Shown: positions 26,401 through 39,064, counted from the first letter of the stretch. The stretch is DNA of 64,000 nucleotides from Ciona savignyi (GCA_000149265.1 CH003204.1:209535-273534); one strand, 5' to 3'. The notes: generated by a model from the sequence alone, not told the origin. Translations and numbers: made by a program.

Positions 26401-29400
26401 CAATCTTCCCTATAAAATTCCCCAATCTTCCCTATAAAATTCCCCGATCTTCCCTATAAAATGACTCAATCTTCCCTATAAAATTCCCCGATCTTCCCTA
26501 TAAAATGACTCAATCTTCCCTATAAAATTCCCCGATCTTCCCCTATAAAATTGCCCCGATCTTCCCTATAAAATTCCCCGATCTTCCCTATAAAATGACT
26601 CAATCTTCCCTATAAAATTCCTCGATCTTCCCTATAAAATGACTCAATCTTCCCTATAAAATTCCCCGATCTTCCCTATAAAATGACTCAATCTTCCCTA
26701 TAAAATTCCCCGATCTTCCCTATAAAATAACTCAATCTTCCCTATAAAATTCCCCGATCTTCCCTATAAAATTCCCCGATCTTCCCTATAAAATGACTCA
26801 ATCTTCCCTATAAAATTCCCCGATCTTCCCTATAAAATGACTCAATCTTCCCTATAAAATTCCCCGATCTTCCCTATAAAATTCCCCGATCTTCCCTATA
26901 AAATGACTCAATCTTCCCTATAAAATTCCCCGATCTTCCCTATAAAATGACTCAATCTTCCCTATAAAATTCCCCGATCTTCCCTATAAAATTCCCCGAT
27001 CTTCCCTATAAAATTCCCCGATCTTCCTTATAAAACGCCCCAATCTTCCCTATAAAACGCCCCAATCTTCCCTATAAAAAGCCCCAATATTTCCAGGAAA
27101 GAAACTTGTTATCCGTGGCTTTTAAGAACGTGGTGGGGGCGAGGAGGTCATCCTGGAGAGTGATCTCCAGCATCAAGCAGAAAGAAGAGGAAGAAAAGAA
27201 AGTCAAACTCTCAGAGGCATATCTTACGCGGATCGCCAACGAAATCGAGGAGATCTGCATTGATGTTGTGGTAAGATTGCCATCCTGTGTACCGTCGTGT
27301 GACCGAATGGTTAACGCGACTGAAACGTGTACCAAAACGGTCCTAGCGACGAGCCCATTATGGGATTGAAACTTAGCTCGGTAACAAAACAAGGTAGATA
27401 CGGTCGGGTGGCCGAATGGTTAACGCGACCGAAACGTGTACAAAAACAGTCTTAGTGACGAGCCCATTATGGGATTGAAACTTAGCTTTGTAACAAAACA
27501 AGCTAGATACGGTCGTGTGGCCGAATGGTTAACGCGACCGATGCATGTACCGAACATGGTATTATGTTTAAGCCTATTATAGGCTTTGAACCTTGAGCCG
27601 AGAAATAAAGATAATCTTCCGAGTTCTGATCAACAGTTTCCAACAATAAAGCTGATCATTCAAAAACCAAGATAGAAATTTAATTAGGATAGGAAATAAT
27701 TCAAATTTATTTTGTGTCTCTTGCAATTCGAAAGAGGTCATGGTTAGAAGAAAGTCTTATAAAATATTGATTTAAATTAACTAATTTTTTAAGAGTTGTT
27801 TTTCAGTTAATAGTAATGATGGTTGTGGTTGTTGTTCTGAATCATATTAGCTCGAAAAATGGTTGCTAGCTTTTGTGTATTTACTAAATAGGTTTAAAAC
27901 CCATCCCTGCTTTGTACTTTTTCATCAATCTATCCGCAATATTCTAACATAATGTAAAGGAATATTTAGAATTATTTTTTATTGTGGTGTAAGGGATTGA
28001 CTACCAAACCTTAAACATGTAACTGTATTTTAAACCATAAACATGTAACTGTATTTTAGACCATAAACATGTAAGTGTATTTTAAACCTTAAACATTAAA
28101 TTGTATTTTAAACCTTAAACATGAAATTGTATTTTAGACCATAAACATGTTATTGTATTTTAAACACTAAACATGTAACTGCGTTTGGTGGAATGTAACT
28201 CTATCTCCAATTTCACCAGAATCTCATCGATACAAGTCTGCTGTGTCGGGATGATCTTGATGTCGAGAGTAAAACGTTTTACATGAAGATGAAGGGCGAT
28301 TACTACCGCTACGTTGCCGAGGTGTCGCCGCAAGACAGCAAGTCAGGTCATGCCGCTATTTTTGTTAAACCTGCGTCAGTTCGTAGAAATAAACTTAAAG
28401 GAGGGAAAGAGGGAAGTAGGAACTAAGGGAAACTGCTTACTGAAATAAAGATTAGGACATTAAAGTTGGAGTTTTATTTGGTGTTTAAAGCATGGTCAGA
28501 ATGGGTTTCCATAGTTTTAGTAAGCAGTTTTCCTCCTTTCCTCGCTTTCCTCCCTTTTAGTGTTGCCCAGCTCTTGTGTAGACTTTTCCCTTGAGTCGTT
28601 TTAACCCGAAATGCCAATTGGTTTGTTGATTATAAAATTGGAGAAAGGCCGACAACCATCTATACATACGGGTAATCTGTTTCTCCTGCAATTAAATCGA
28701 CTCCGTTGACGCCCTTTGTTAACGCTTTTGATTACTTAAATCAAAGAGGACGGCGTGTGCACTTTAATCAAAACAGAGTGGGCTATTGGGGATTTCTCGA
28801 GGGTAGGTGATCGATACTGACCAAATTAAAGGGGAGAGAGAGGTCGTTTGTGCGCGACTGGAGCCAAAATTACTGCCACGTCTGTTTCCCCTTCCAAGGA
28901 TGTGAACTTTCCAGAAGAGATTAATATTTTCGGTTTAAATCAACCAGTGTTCGTGTCGCATTTTCTTTGTTTTATAATTTTCGTTATTTTCGGTTGAATC
29001 AACCAGTACCTCGTGTTACACGCCAAGAGGTTTCTTTTAAACCCGTGTGGGCAATTCTTTATTTACACTATTTCAATGTGGTCGATATGCTACGCCGTTT
29101 TCATTTAAAATTGTGCAGGTTTTGCTGACAAAGCCAACAAAGCATACGACGAAGCGTACACATTATGTAAGGCAGAAATGCCAGCTTCGCACCCAATTCG
29201 ACTTGGCCTCGCTTTGAATTACTCCGTTTTCTATTATGAGATTCTCGCTGAATGCTCCGCGGCTCGTACCATTGCCCAGAAGGTAAACAAAGTCTTAATA
29301 CATAGTATATGGACTTGTGTCAATTTTACAACGGACATTATTGTATAAGCGAGCTATAATGCATCGGTCTTTAGAATAATATTTGAAATTTGAAATTATT

Positions 29401-31172
29401 TTTCTGTATAAGCAATCAACACGTATTCTCTGCAGTAACTCGCGTTTCAACTGAATGGTCGACATAAGTTGCTATAATATACTATGTACCAAGCTATCCA
29501 CCACCAAAGGCAAAATGGTAGATTAATAAGAAGTCAATATGATGTAGAGCATCAAGATTTCTATATTCAACATACACATTTCATGGAATTCACGTAGGAC
29601 CGTTTCAGTAGGGTGGAGTGGCTAGTTGTACAGGTTTTTACAGAGCACATATTTCCATGTTAAATTGAACGGTTCTATTAGTGGTCAGCACGGGTTGCCA
29701 CTAATGATCACCTATAATTGGAACTAATTCAGCTTTAACGAAATTTTAACACAGAAATATTTGCTTTGTAAGAGACTACCCGTGTACCCTTTATCTTTGA
29801 TATAATCTTCTTAAACGGTGGTGAGTAAATTCCGTTAGTGTAATTTGAATATAGATCTCCTGATGGGCTACAATTACATTCTAATTTATTTACCATCCTG
29901 AATTATGCGGTTGGTATATAGCTTAGTACAGAGTATATATTATAGCAACTAATGCCGATCATTCAGAGTTCTACAGAATACGTGTTTATTGCTTAGAGAG
30001 GAAAATAATAAATTTCTAATTTAAAATATCATTTCAAAGACCTTTTCATTATAGCTCCTTTTACAATACCTTGCATAGTTTTGTTTATATTTACACAACC
30101 GGTTGATTTATGGCAGGCATTCGACGACGCAATACAAAGTATAGACGAACTGCCGCCGAATACTTACAAGGACAGCACACTAATTATGCAGCTGCTTCGC
30201 GACAACATAACGGTAAGTGGTAATGATAGCCTCATTGCAATGATCGCGATGAGTTGCATACGCCTGTTCAGGTATATGTAAGCACAGGGCGCATAATAAT
30301 AATCTATTAGAGAAGTGTGTCGCAACTTAATTGAGGGTATTTGTAAAACTAAACGAAACTTGGCTTTGATTAGCAATGAGAATGAAAATGGAACATGATG
30401 GGTCTGCTGTTAATACCCATGATGGTGAAACGCAAGAGGGCGTTCTCACACGGACATTCATTACATACATTCGATCGTTCGGTCGTGTGGCAGAATGGTT
30501 AACGCCACCATTACATTTTTATGCAAAAACGGCCTTAGTGACAATTCCACCATTAATATGAAACTTAGCCTGATTAAAATAAATAAAAAAAGTGTTTGTT
30601 TGCCAGCGCTCGTGCAGTTTTTTTGAAATGTTGGATTAATTACCAATTTGTGTACCAGTGACCTACTTGTATATGCAACGTCCATTGTTAGACAATGAAT
30701 GTGTATCGAACTATTGTATTGTGAATAGTACATCTAGAGCGTGGGTTTTAATCCCAAGTCGTGAGTTCGATTTTAACCTCCCAAGTTTGTGCGGACATTA
30801 CATTGTAGGTCCTGTCATAATATCATATACACTTACAGTCTACAGCAAGGGTGGGCACACTTTTTGAATCAGGGGTCAACTTTTTTGAATCCGGGTTTAT
30901 TCTTAGACTGATGATTGAGTCGCCACACACATTTGTCACTGTTAATAAAAAAACACATTAAACTAAGAAATACGGCACAGTCCTGGTTAAAACCAGAAAG
31001 CACTAGTGTTTGACGATTTATAATTCGATTCCAGTATTCCAGTATACAAGTATAATGTTCTAACATTCTTTTTTTTAAACAGCTGTGGTCATCCGATATG
31101 GAAGATGACGATGATGACTCAGCACAGCAACAAAAAGCTGACGGCAACAACGAAGACGATGACGATGCATGA
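23405..31172 (+). CDS. 14-3-3 protein, gene 1
   Basis: 14-3-3 proteins are dimeric cytosolic adaptors that bind phospho-Ser/Thr peptides. Seven exons: 23405-23432, 23871-24007, 27097-27270, 28220-28346, 29119-29282, 30117-30212, 31083-31172, all in phase, giving 271 residues (family about 245-255). The extra length is an N-terminal extension ([19 protein letters not shown]) and an acidic tail (EDDDDD, EDDDDA). The core includes [62 protein letters not shown] and [16 protein letters not shown]. Phosphopeptide-binding residues are present: K65, R72, R143, Y144, N189 and N240 (K49, R56, R127, Y128, N173, N224 of human zeta), as is the S58-type dimer-interface serine (S74). It looks like the beta/gamma/eta/zeta group rather than epsilon. 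The in-frame ATG follows AAAA. Confidence 0.96.
24207..24475 (+). repeat. ~68-bp tandem repeat, four copies
   Basis: Units begin CGTGGACTGCAGACTTTTTA and end with TTTAAACAACACATTTGGC; later units diverge progressively. It lies in intron 2 of 14-3-3 gene 1. Confidence 0.92.
25953..27090 (+). repeat. 22-bp minisatellite running up to a splice acceptor
   Basis: About 50 units of TTCCCTATAAAATTCCCCAATC. The first third is homogeneous. Later units alternate ATTCCCCGATC with ATGACTCAATC, forming 44-bp higher-order dimers. The array ends at CCCCAATATTTCCAG, so its C/T-rich units form the polypyrimidine tract of the exon starting at 27097. Confidence 0.95.
27291..27605 (+). mobile_element. Three SINE-2 copies in tandem
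   Basis: Units start at about 27291, 27401 and 27510 (period 109-110). Each has GTGGCCGAATGGTTAACGCGAC and an ATTATGGGATTGAAACTTAGC-like end; the third is more diverged. The array begins 20 bases after the exon ending at 27270. Confidence 0.85.
28012..28183 (+). repeat. 24-26-bp tandem repeat, about seven copies
   Basis: Repeated AACATGTAACTGTATTTTAAACCATA-like units with single-base variants, ending 37 bases before the exon at 28220. Confidence 0.85.
28385..28571. mobile_element. TIR MITE, GGAGGGAAAG family
   Basis: Left arm CTTAAAGGAGGGAAAGAGGG through AAACTGCTTACTGAAAT; right arm TTTTAGTAAGCAGTTTTCC through CTTTCCTCCCTTTTAGTG. Inverted arms of 40-45 bp flank a non-coding core. Related copies are at 46695-46888 and 49685-49888, and a decayed one at about 6655-6800. 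Confidence 0.75.
30479..30575 (+). mobile_element. SINE-2 copy
   Basis: Forward copy: GGTCGTGTGGCAGAATGGTTAACGCCACC to ATATGAAACTTAGCC plus an A-rich tail. It lies in the last intron of 14-3-3 gene 1. Confidence 0.75.
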
Positions 31173-33083
31173 TACAGACATTAAAACTCTCGTTTTGAAC
31201 CCTATTTGTGTCTCTCGTAACTTCTCTCGCAGAATTTACGGGAAATGTTCGTTTACGTCGTTGTTATGTACCTTGTTGACCTATTTACACAATTCCGCTG
31301 GGTATACCTGTACGTTGGATGGTATCTGCCACTTAACGGATAACGTGGATGCCATTTTAGAAATTCGATATATATATAGTCCTATATATGTTAAATAATC
31401 GTAAATATCTGATGACCGGAATGCTGTTTTAGGAATTAAACGTAACCTATGGGCGCATGTGTCTTTAATGATGTGTAGCCTAAAGTTCGTCCAGGGGTGT
31501 TATAGATGACGTTCTTGAATCCGTATGATGTGGTTTAGGTGGAAAGTTTAGGATATGTAGGGTGACTTGATGAACATTTTTGTTATCAAAATGAAAAAAA
31601 AAGGTATGTAGCCTCTGCTTCTGGGTATAGCATAGAGGTGCTGGTTTGATAGAAGTTTTTAATTTTTAAAATAAAGCTCGTATGATGTGGTTTTAGGTGG
31701 AAAGTTACATAAACATTTTTGTTATCGCAAATTGTAAAAAAGTTGATGTTAGTTAATGTGCTAGCAATACGAGGTTTGAGTAGGTATGTCCTTTAATTTT
31801 TATTAGTAGAGAATATAGGTGCTTGTTTTGATAGAAGTTTGTCTTTTTAAAATGGAAAAAAATCAGGAGAATTTTTGCACTATATAATTGGCCGACGAAA
31901 GCAGGCTTCAATTTACCACCTTATTCTTATTAAGCTATGTGGCTTGCCGGAAGACGGTGCCAATGAGACGAAGTGGGAATCTCTGCAGCAGATATGAATG
32001 GTAACTGACCGTAGTATCAATGCTGAATAAAGTCCTGACTAATGATTGCACTTTCTTTTCTGGTTGGACAACCCACAAGGACCACTATTTTAACTGTCAT
32101 GCCCAATATATCTAACTAGCTTATAGTAATATAGAATAAAGTGTGTGAAACATTTTTTCCCAACCTTTATAAATGTATGTTGTCTATTGGGGTGTTAATT
32201 TTACCTTAAGAGAAAACGGAGCATATAGATGTCATATTACCAAATATTAGATCTATATTCACGGTTACGTGACATTTAACTTAGCATTTGATTTTAAATA
32301 ACAAAAGTTTAAGTGATTTTTAACGTTTCTTTTGTAGCCTACCCCGCGGATTTAAAAGTTCTACCAAATTAAAGAAACATTTAAATTATACACAACACTC
32401 TGCATACCTTTTTTACCGCAGTAATTATATGTGCTTTGCGCCCCCACTGCTCTTCCGTTTGGATTTAATTTCCAACCCTTAGTGGCACCGTTATGCTCTG
32501 CTCTTCCGCATTCGATTTTCGACCACGTAATCTAACTTTAGAACGCAAACCCTATCGTATATAAATAACACAATCGATGATACCATTTTAAGGACATTGA
32601 CCGTTCTAAATGTTTCACGTTTATGCCACGTACCTTGGTTTATATAACTGTATATATATAAAAAAAATTCTATCTTAAGTCAATTTATTTTAGTGTTGGA
32701 CTTTTGAATGTAGGCTACACAAACAAGAAAGTAACTCGAAAGAAAAATAAAACTGTGAATAACTTAAAAATCAATAAGGAAATGATAAAATCTAATAAGT
32801 AATTAGTCTTGACGCATCTGCATCCTAATTGAACGAAGTGTATCGATAATATATCCTGTATATGTCGAAAAATCGAGTCGTTTGTGACCCCTTCACTACA
32901 AATACAAATTTCGAGCTCTGTTAAGTTTAATATGCTTCAGCAAATATGTTGACAATAGAGCGCATTGTACTGTTGTTGTGTATTCGAGTTTATTTCCGTA
33001 ATCGGCGGCCTATCGTGTAGCGCAGTCGATTTTGTTACCAGCTACTTGTGTGTGGTTAACTGCAAAATTTATTCTTTGGGGCC
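31173..33083. other. 3' UTR of 14-3-3 gene 1 and intergenic spacer to 14-3-3 gene 2
   Basis: No further exons are seen. Repeated phrases (CGTATGATGTGGTTTTAGGTGGAAAGTT near 31525 and 31680; AGAGGTGCTGGTTTGATAGAAGTTT near 31635 and 31815) show a decayed local duplication. A SINE-1 scrap (TTCTACCAAATTAAAGAAAC) lies near 32360. Confidence 0.6.
32026..32031 (+). terminator. Candidate poly(A) signal, 14-3-3 gene 1
   Basis: AATAAA followed by a T-rich region, 854 bases after the stop codon. Other AATAAA hexamers at about 31670 and 32132 are alternatives. Confidence 0.4.
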
Positions 33084-36000
33084 ATGATCGCTTCAAAGGA
33101 AATAAGTAACAAACGGGATAATGTTGTATGGCAAGCGGCACTTGCGGAAAAGGCCGAAAGGTATGAAGATATGGTGCAGTCCATAAAAGAAATAGCTAAT
33201 TTTGAAGGGTTGCCAACACAACGTGTAAGTGTTACTAAGTCTTGAAAGCACGGCAGTTTTTGACAATATCTTGTGCTCGCAAATTTTGGGGGATTCGCGC
33301 CATTTTTTTTTATAACTTTGTGTTATTTTTTTAGACGTATCCCAATTGTTTAAGTGATTAATTTTTTTGAGTTTGGTATGCGTTTTTTTGTAATCTTCTA
33401 GGTATACCATGGTTATTATACTGAATGTTTATCAATCCTCATTGGTTCTAAAATTAGGGGGGTTTCCCCTTTGAGGGACATTTGAATCGAAAGGGTTAAA
33501 TGTACATTAAGCAAATTATTGTAAACGGACATAAGGAGGCCCTATAACATTTCATTGATGTACAGTGAATATAAATGCAGTAAGCCTGCAACATGACAGG
33601 ATGCATGGACCAGTAGCCTAGTTATTTCCTGAATAATATTAATACATACATGTAAGTCGCTATTATATACAATTCAAATTGGCCATATTCCTTTTTTATT
33701 ACAATATAGCATACAGGAATAAAAAAAGTTTTTTTTCTTGATCAAATGTTTGTTTTTCTAATTACCTTATATTGTCTTAGGAAAGGAATCTGCTATCAGT
33801 TGCGTACAAATGTCTTGTCGCGCAGAAGAGATGTTCTTGGAGAAATCTCCACACAGTGGAACTTAGAGAAAAACATAACAAGAAACAATCGCAAATGGCT
33901 GCTGAATATAAAAAAGAAGTTGGTACCTGTGTTGGTTTTGTAAAGTTTTATTAAATCTGTGTGGTTAAATTTTATTGCATTTTTACGCTCCCTTAGTCTT
34001 CTGTTATTTCTGTGTTTTCGTTGATTCTGTTAATGCTTGATTTCTGATTTTAAGCTGTGTTTTTAGTTAGTTTTTTTGTCAAGTAGGATGACCTTTATAA
34101 GTTGGGCTGAAATGCAACAAATTTTACATATTCAACGATTCAAAGTTTTTTTAAATTTTTATGAGATTAAAGTTACTTTGTTTTAGTTCTTAGATACTCT
34201 ATTGAGAATATGGCTAGCTTAGAATCCTTCTTAAAGATTATCAATATTGAGCTAGGTAGGTTTATGATTATACGGCCTTTCCACTGTCCTGTTTTTGCAA
34301 CTTACATAGTCGGTCCAAAGCCCAAGATATAACCTTTTCCCTATAATGTTAATGTTTTGTCATTTTTATTCCTTTTAGATTGAATTGGAATTGAAGTCTG
34401 TTTGCAATGAAGTAACTGATCTTATCAACACTGTGTTTCTTGTAAAATGCGAGACAGAAGGTGATCTTGAAAGCAAAGTATTTTATCTAAAAATGAAGGG
34501 AGATTATAAGCGGTATATTGCTGAGGTTGTAAAAGAAGACATTGAGAAAGAAGGTCAGTAATTTGATTTCTAACCATGCAGTGTTGATAGTTTTTATAGA
34601 AAAACCAATAAATTTGTACAGTAGCATACAGCACTAAGTTGCAGGAAATATCCTGTAACTAAAGGGGTATTATATATTTATTATCACATTATATTCCCGC
34701 ATCACTAACTTGACAATCTTAGGATGTCAAGCCTAAGTTCCAGTTTGTTTCATTGTTCATGTTATACTATATAAATTAGCAAATAGTACCAAGAATATAG
34801 TTCCAGTTTGAACAATATCTTGTTTAGTTTTGTTTAATTGTAAATTAGTAAAATTACCCTTTAAACTCGTAAATGTTTATTAGATGATGGCTGTTTGCTC
34901 ATATGATTGGTTTATTATATGATTATTAATATTTCTTTGTATTAATAAACACTCCGTAAACACTTCAGCTAAAAAAAAGTTTCTGCTTTGAATTAAATAT
35001 TTCACCACTGTAATATCCATAAGTTTTCAGCCAAATACAACTCAAAAACTTTCTCTGAGGAAAATGTCAAAAAATGGAAAAGTGTATTTAGATTGGATGT
35101 AAAATTAAAATTCACTCAGCCAATTATGTTATTATATTAGGTTTCTAAGCTTGTGCCACATTACCGAACTGTTATATTTTAGAAAAGTAATAGTACTAAC
35201 AGCATGTTTATTATATTACAATAGAGTAATATATACATACATATATGCCATTAAGCTATTTTACTTTGAAAGCAATAATACTCCTTTTCCTTATTAGCCA
35301 CATTTAATTATGTGTGTTTAGCGCGTTTACCAATTCAACTTAATTAAACTAAAAGCTTGTAGTAGTATAAATATACAAACTATACTTTATTGTAATAGAT
35401 TTAGCAAACTGTTATGATTACGGCTCTAATGCAAAACAACAATTAAATGGGTGTAGCACAAGCGCAGAAATATAATATATATTATATAAATAATTACATA
35501 ATAATATTACATTACTAAAATATTATATTACAGTTAAATATGTTTGTATACATTATACTGTAACATAAACAGCAACATGTAATAATTTACAATTATTAAA
35601 TAATTTGGCACAAGCAATCCAAAAGAAATTATTGGGTTCGTATTTAAATAAACATTTTCCATTTCTTAGTTTTAGACCAATATATTAGATTAGAGGTCGG
35701 CAACATTTTGTATGCAGTTTGCCAGTTTATGAATAATATTGTCTTAAAAGCAATTTCACGTGCCAACCATTGTTATGTACGGTTTGCATAGTCAGCTACC
35801 TAATTTGAATATTAGTAAGCGGATAAGAAAAAAAATTTGCTGAATATTATAAACTTTAAGTTTTATTATAGACAATGAGTGTGCACATGCTTATAGTATG
35901 GATTTTGTGTTTGCGTCAAATCACACAAAGTGTCATGAAAAAACCTCTAGTGTTTCCTAAGTGGCATGTGTGCCAGGGGTTGACGAACCCTGTATCATTC

Positions 36001-38355
36001 ACCATTCGGGGTAATGGTGCAACATTGTGTTTATGATATGTGTAAACATAGTTAAAAAGCATTGTTACTCTCAGAATAAATAATTGTTTAACCCGGGTGA
36101 AAATTCAGGGGTTCCTGGAAGGGAATTTACACTACTAATCTGTTCGGTTCTGTTAAGCATTACATACCCACATCGCCTTATGCTATAATTATACTGTCCT
36201 CACCTTTGTAAGTTCAAATCAGGGACAGGGATTCAATATGCACCTTAAAACTTACATTTGACTGCAATGTATATCATCATCAAACTGTTGTTATATTTAT
36301 ACCGTTTTCACCAAGTTTAAATCAGGGGTGCTAAGGATTCAATATGCCCCGCAAAGCTTATATCTTTTTATGGTTCTGTTAAAAGCCATAAATGCAGTGC
36401 ACAAAGCTATTACAGTGTGTTGTGTATGATTCAGTTAAAGACAATGCATATAAAAGATCTGCTTTGTTTGTTAGACCAATCTTTCACTGTCATGCTCTCG
36501 CCCCTTTGTGAAGCTTTCATATACCCAGTTTAAGAATCCCTGATTTAGTTGACCCCATTATTTTACTTGGTTTTGCAGTGCATACCAACATCACACACAC
36601 TGTTTCGTTATTACCATCATTTTCCCCTTTTCTTCAGCTGTAACATCCGCATCCGACGCAGCGTACACCGAAGCACTTGTTGCCGCTGAGAACCTTCCGC
36701 CCAGACATCCCATACGTCTCGGTCTTTCCCTGAATTACTCCGTTTTTCAATACGAGATTTTGCAGAATGAAAGCACAGCATGTGAAATCGCCAAAAAGGT
36801 GGGAAAGGTCGCCAACTGCTTTGTAATATTTACTTTGCTGTTTTTAAGGTTAAAGTATTCTAAATGTATTGTCAAACTTTTGTTATGGTACTGTTAAGCA
36901 AAAAAAATTTAAACAATAAAAGCAAATTTTGTGTTGTTAGTTTAAAACATAATATTTATATGTATACTAAAATATATTTATAATGTATACTAAAAGATAT
37001 TTATTTGTTTCTTAAAGATGTTTATTTGTATATTAAGGAAAAATGATTTGTTTATATTTTATACAAATTCAGTGGTTTGTTATCTGTTTTCAGGCATTCG
37101 ACAATGCAATTGACGAGTTGAATAATTTACATGGCAAAGACTACGATGATTCAGTTCTTATTGTGCAACTGCTTCGTGACAATTTAACAGTAAGCTTTTT
37201 TCTGTTGCTGAAGATAGGTTGATAGGATAGGATATTCATGTTTATCTCCGTGAATGGAAAAACCGAGGGGATTGACACACAGGCAATCATCAAATTGCCT
37301 CGTGCCTACTGTTAGGTTATCGGAGCTATTGCAGTGTGTTGTGTGTGATTTACATGTTCCTTTAATTTGCTAGAACTCATTAATATGCTGGGTTTAGGAA
37401 ATCCGTTAAGTGCCTTGCCCAAGGACACAACTGACTAGCTAGCGACCAGTTTTGAACCTCCAACCCTTCGGCTGAAAAGCGTCGCTCAAAACCATCAGAC
37501 TACTCTGCCGCTCTTACTCATGTGTATCCATCCATCACTAACTCATGTGTAAGACAAATCTAATTGTTGCGATATTTGCAACTATCACACATAGGTCGGG
37601 TTACAAGAGCTATTTCACAGCTGGCTGACATTTTAAATGGTCCATTTAATCTACTGGTTTGAGCACCGTCTTTTTTAACTTTTAGACCTGTAACACAACC
37701 GTATGGTAATTATTGGTGTTTAAGGTGAATTGTTTCTGTTAAATGTCCTAATGAAGCCATATCCTTCACAATTAATTGAAAATCATCACATTACCTTGTG
37801 CAAACATGTATCATTGTACCTATTGCAGTTATGTGTTTATTATGTAGTGATGGATTTTGAACGTATTTTTAAATCCATTTGATTACACAGTAATTTAAAA
37901 CTAATGCACAGAAATGTGACCATTCAGATAAATACCAGTTAGATCAGAAACCATTAAACCTAACTGAAGAACAACCGAGCAATAGTAGTAATTATAGGTG
38001 TGTCAACATTTGGTAGAACCCATTAATCCGCTGAGTTCGGGCAATTTCCGCTAAGTGCCTTGCCCAAGGACACAACCGACTAGCTAAGACCAGTTTTGAA
38101 CTTGCAACCTTTCAGTTTAAAGGCATCAAACTAAACCACCGGACTAACCGGTCAGCCTTACTTTCATTCTAAAGATTCTTTGCATTATACAATAACATAT
38201 TCTATCTTCCATAACTTCCACACAAACAAACAGTTTTACACATTATGAAAGTAAAGTAATTCAACCACTGGTAACATATGGTATTTCAGCTGTGGAGTCA
38301 AGAATATCGTCACCTGATGGAGACAGAGGGCAGCCAGGATAGCTTTGATGATTAA
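33084..38355 (+). CDS. 14-3-3 protein, gene 2 (divergent tandem paralogue)
   Basis: Six exons: 33084-33224, 33781-33918, 34379-34553, 36638-36798, 37094-37189, 38290-38355, in phase throughout, giving 258 residues. The second exon must use the GTTGGT donor at 33919 to keep the frame, which joins YKKE to [12 protein letters not shown] as in other 14-3-3s. The core includes [55 protein letters not shown] and LLRDNLTLWSQ. Binding residues K57, R64, R138, Y139, N184 and N235 are intact, but the normally invariant [10 protein letters not shown] reads [10 protein letters not shown]. From its second exon on, the intron positions match gene 1, supporting tandem duplication with relaxed or altered constraint on this copy. 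The acidic tail is short (SQDSFDD). No sign of a broken frame. Confidence 0.95.
35692..35992. mobile_element. Possible hAT-like MITE
   Basis: Left AGAGGTCGGCAACATTTTG resembles the ends of the elements at 3883 and 12494; right GCCAGGGGTTGACGAACCCTG is a partial inverse. No clean target duplication. Confidence 0.45.
37221..37505 (-). mobile_element. SINE-1 copy, near full length
   Basis: Reverse copy from GATAGGATATTCATGTTTATC to the head near 37505, in the last intron of 14-3-3 gene 2. Confidence 0.85.
38007..38157 (-). mobile_element. SINE-1 5' half
   Basis: Reverse fragment from TTGGTAGAACCCATTAATCC to CTAAACCACCGGACTAACCGG; the tail half is absent. Confidence 0.8.
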
Positions 38356-38356
38356 A

Positions 38357-38612
38357 TGATTGGATTGTACGGTTTTGTGGTCGAATGGTTAACGCGACCG
38401 TTACATATACATATACCTAATCCTATACATAAATGGTCCGAGTAACGGGCCCACCATGGGTTTGAAACTTGGCTCGGCAAAAAAAATGATTGGATTATAC
38501 GTTTTTTTGGTCGAATGGTTAAAGCAACCAATACATAAACCGGATTCTAAACAAAAAAAACGGTCTTGGTAAGACCATTTCGGTTCGAAACTTAGGTCGA
38601 CCATAAAAATAA
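38357..38612 (+). mobile_element. Two SINE-2 copies in tandem with shared flank
   Basis: Units with GTCGAATGGTTAACGCGACC and GTCGAATGGTTAAAGCAACC, about 128 bp apart. The flank AAATGATTGGATT is repeated before each, so the duplication included genomic sequence. It starts right after the 14-3-3 gene 2 stop, so it lies in its 3' UTR and supplies an AATAAA at 38608-38613. Confidence 0.8.
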
Positions 38613-39064
38613 ATTAAAGGTTGAATTCGTATTTAAAGTATGTGTTATTCCAGTACTGTTTAACTTTAAGCTTTTACTATCTAGTTTATACTGTGAGTAT
38701 TTATTATGCAGTGCATATCTACCTATTTCCTGTTACATGTTGTGCAATAGTTCTTCACTGGTGCAATTAAGTCTACATATATATACGCAATAACAGAGCT
38801 GTTTTTCTTTGTTTTTAAATAACCTGGTACACCGATTACCTGTGTTTTCTTTAAATTAAGGCGGGAAAGCGCCAAACTAGCAGCTACGGCACCCACGCCG
38901 TGGAAAGATAAAATTAAAACAAGTTAAGAAAGTATAAAGACGCGGCCTAAAAAAACTAACAAAATCACGATATGTTAGGAAAGTTTAACAACCAAATTTA
39001 AAGCAATTATACTTGATCGTTTGAGTCCATGAGCAAGACACCTAAAACCCGACAACAGTCATAA

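Noticed and set aside
27291..27605. Genuine tRNA genes
   Set aside because: A- and B-box-like segments are present, but acceptor, D and T stems do not pair and units repeat with simple tails; they are SINE units.
33748..33943. 65-codon plus-strand ORF over 14-3-3 gene 2
   Set aside because: Wrong-frame shadow of exon 2 (33781-33918), whose correct frame reads [10 protein letters not shown].
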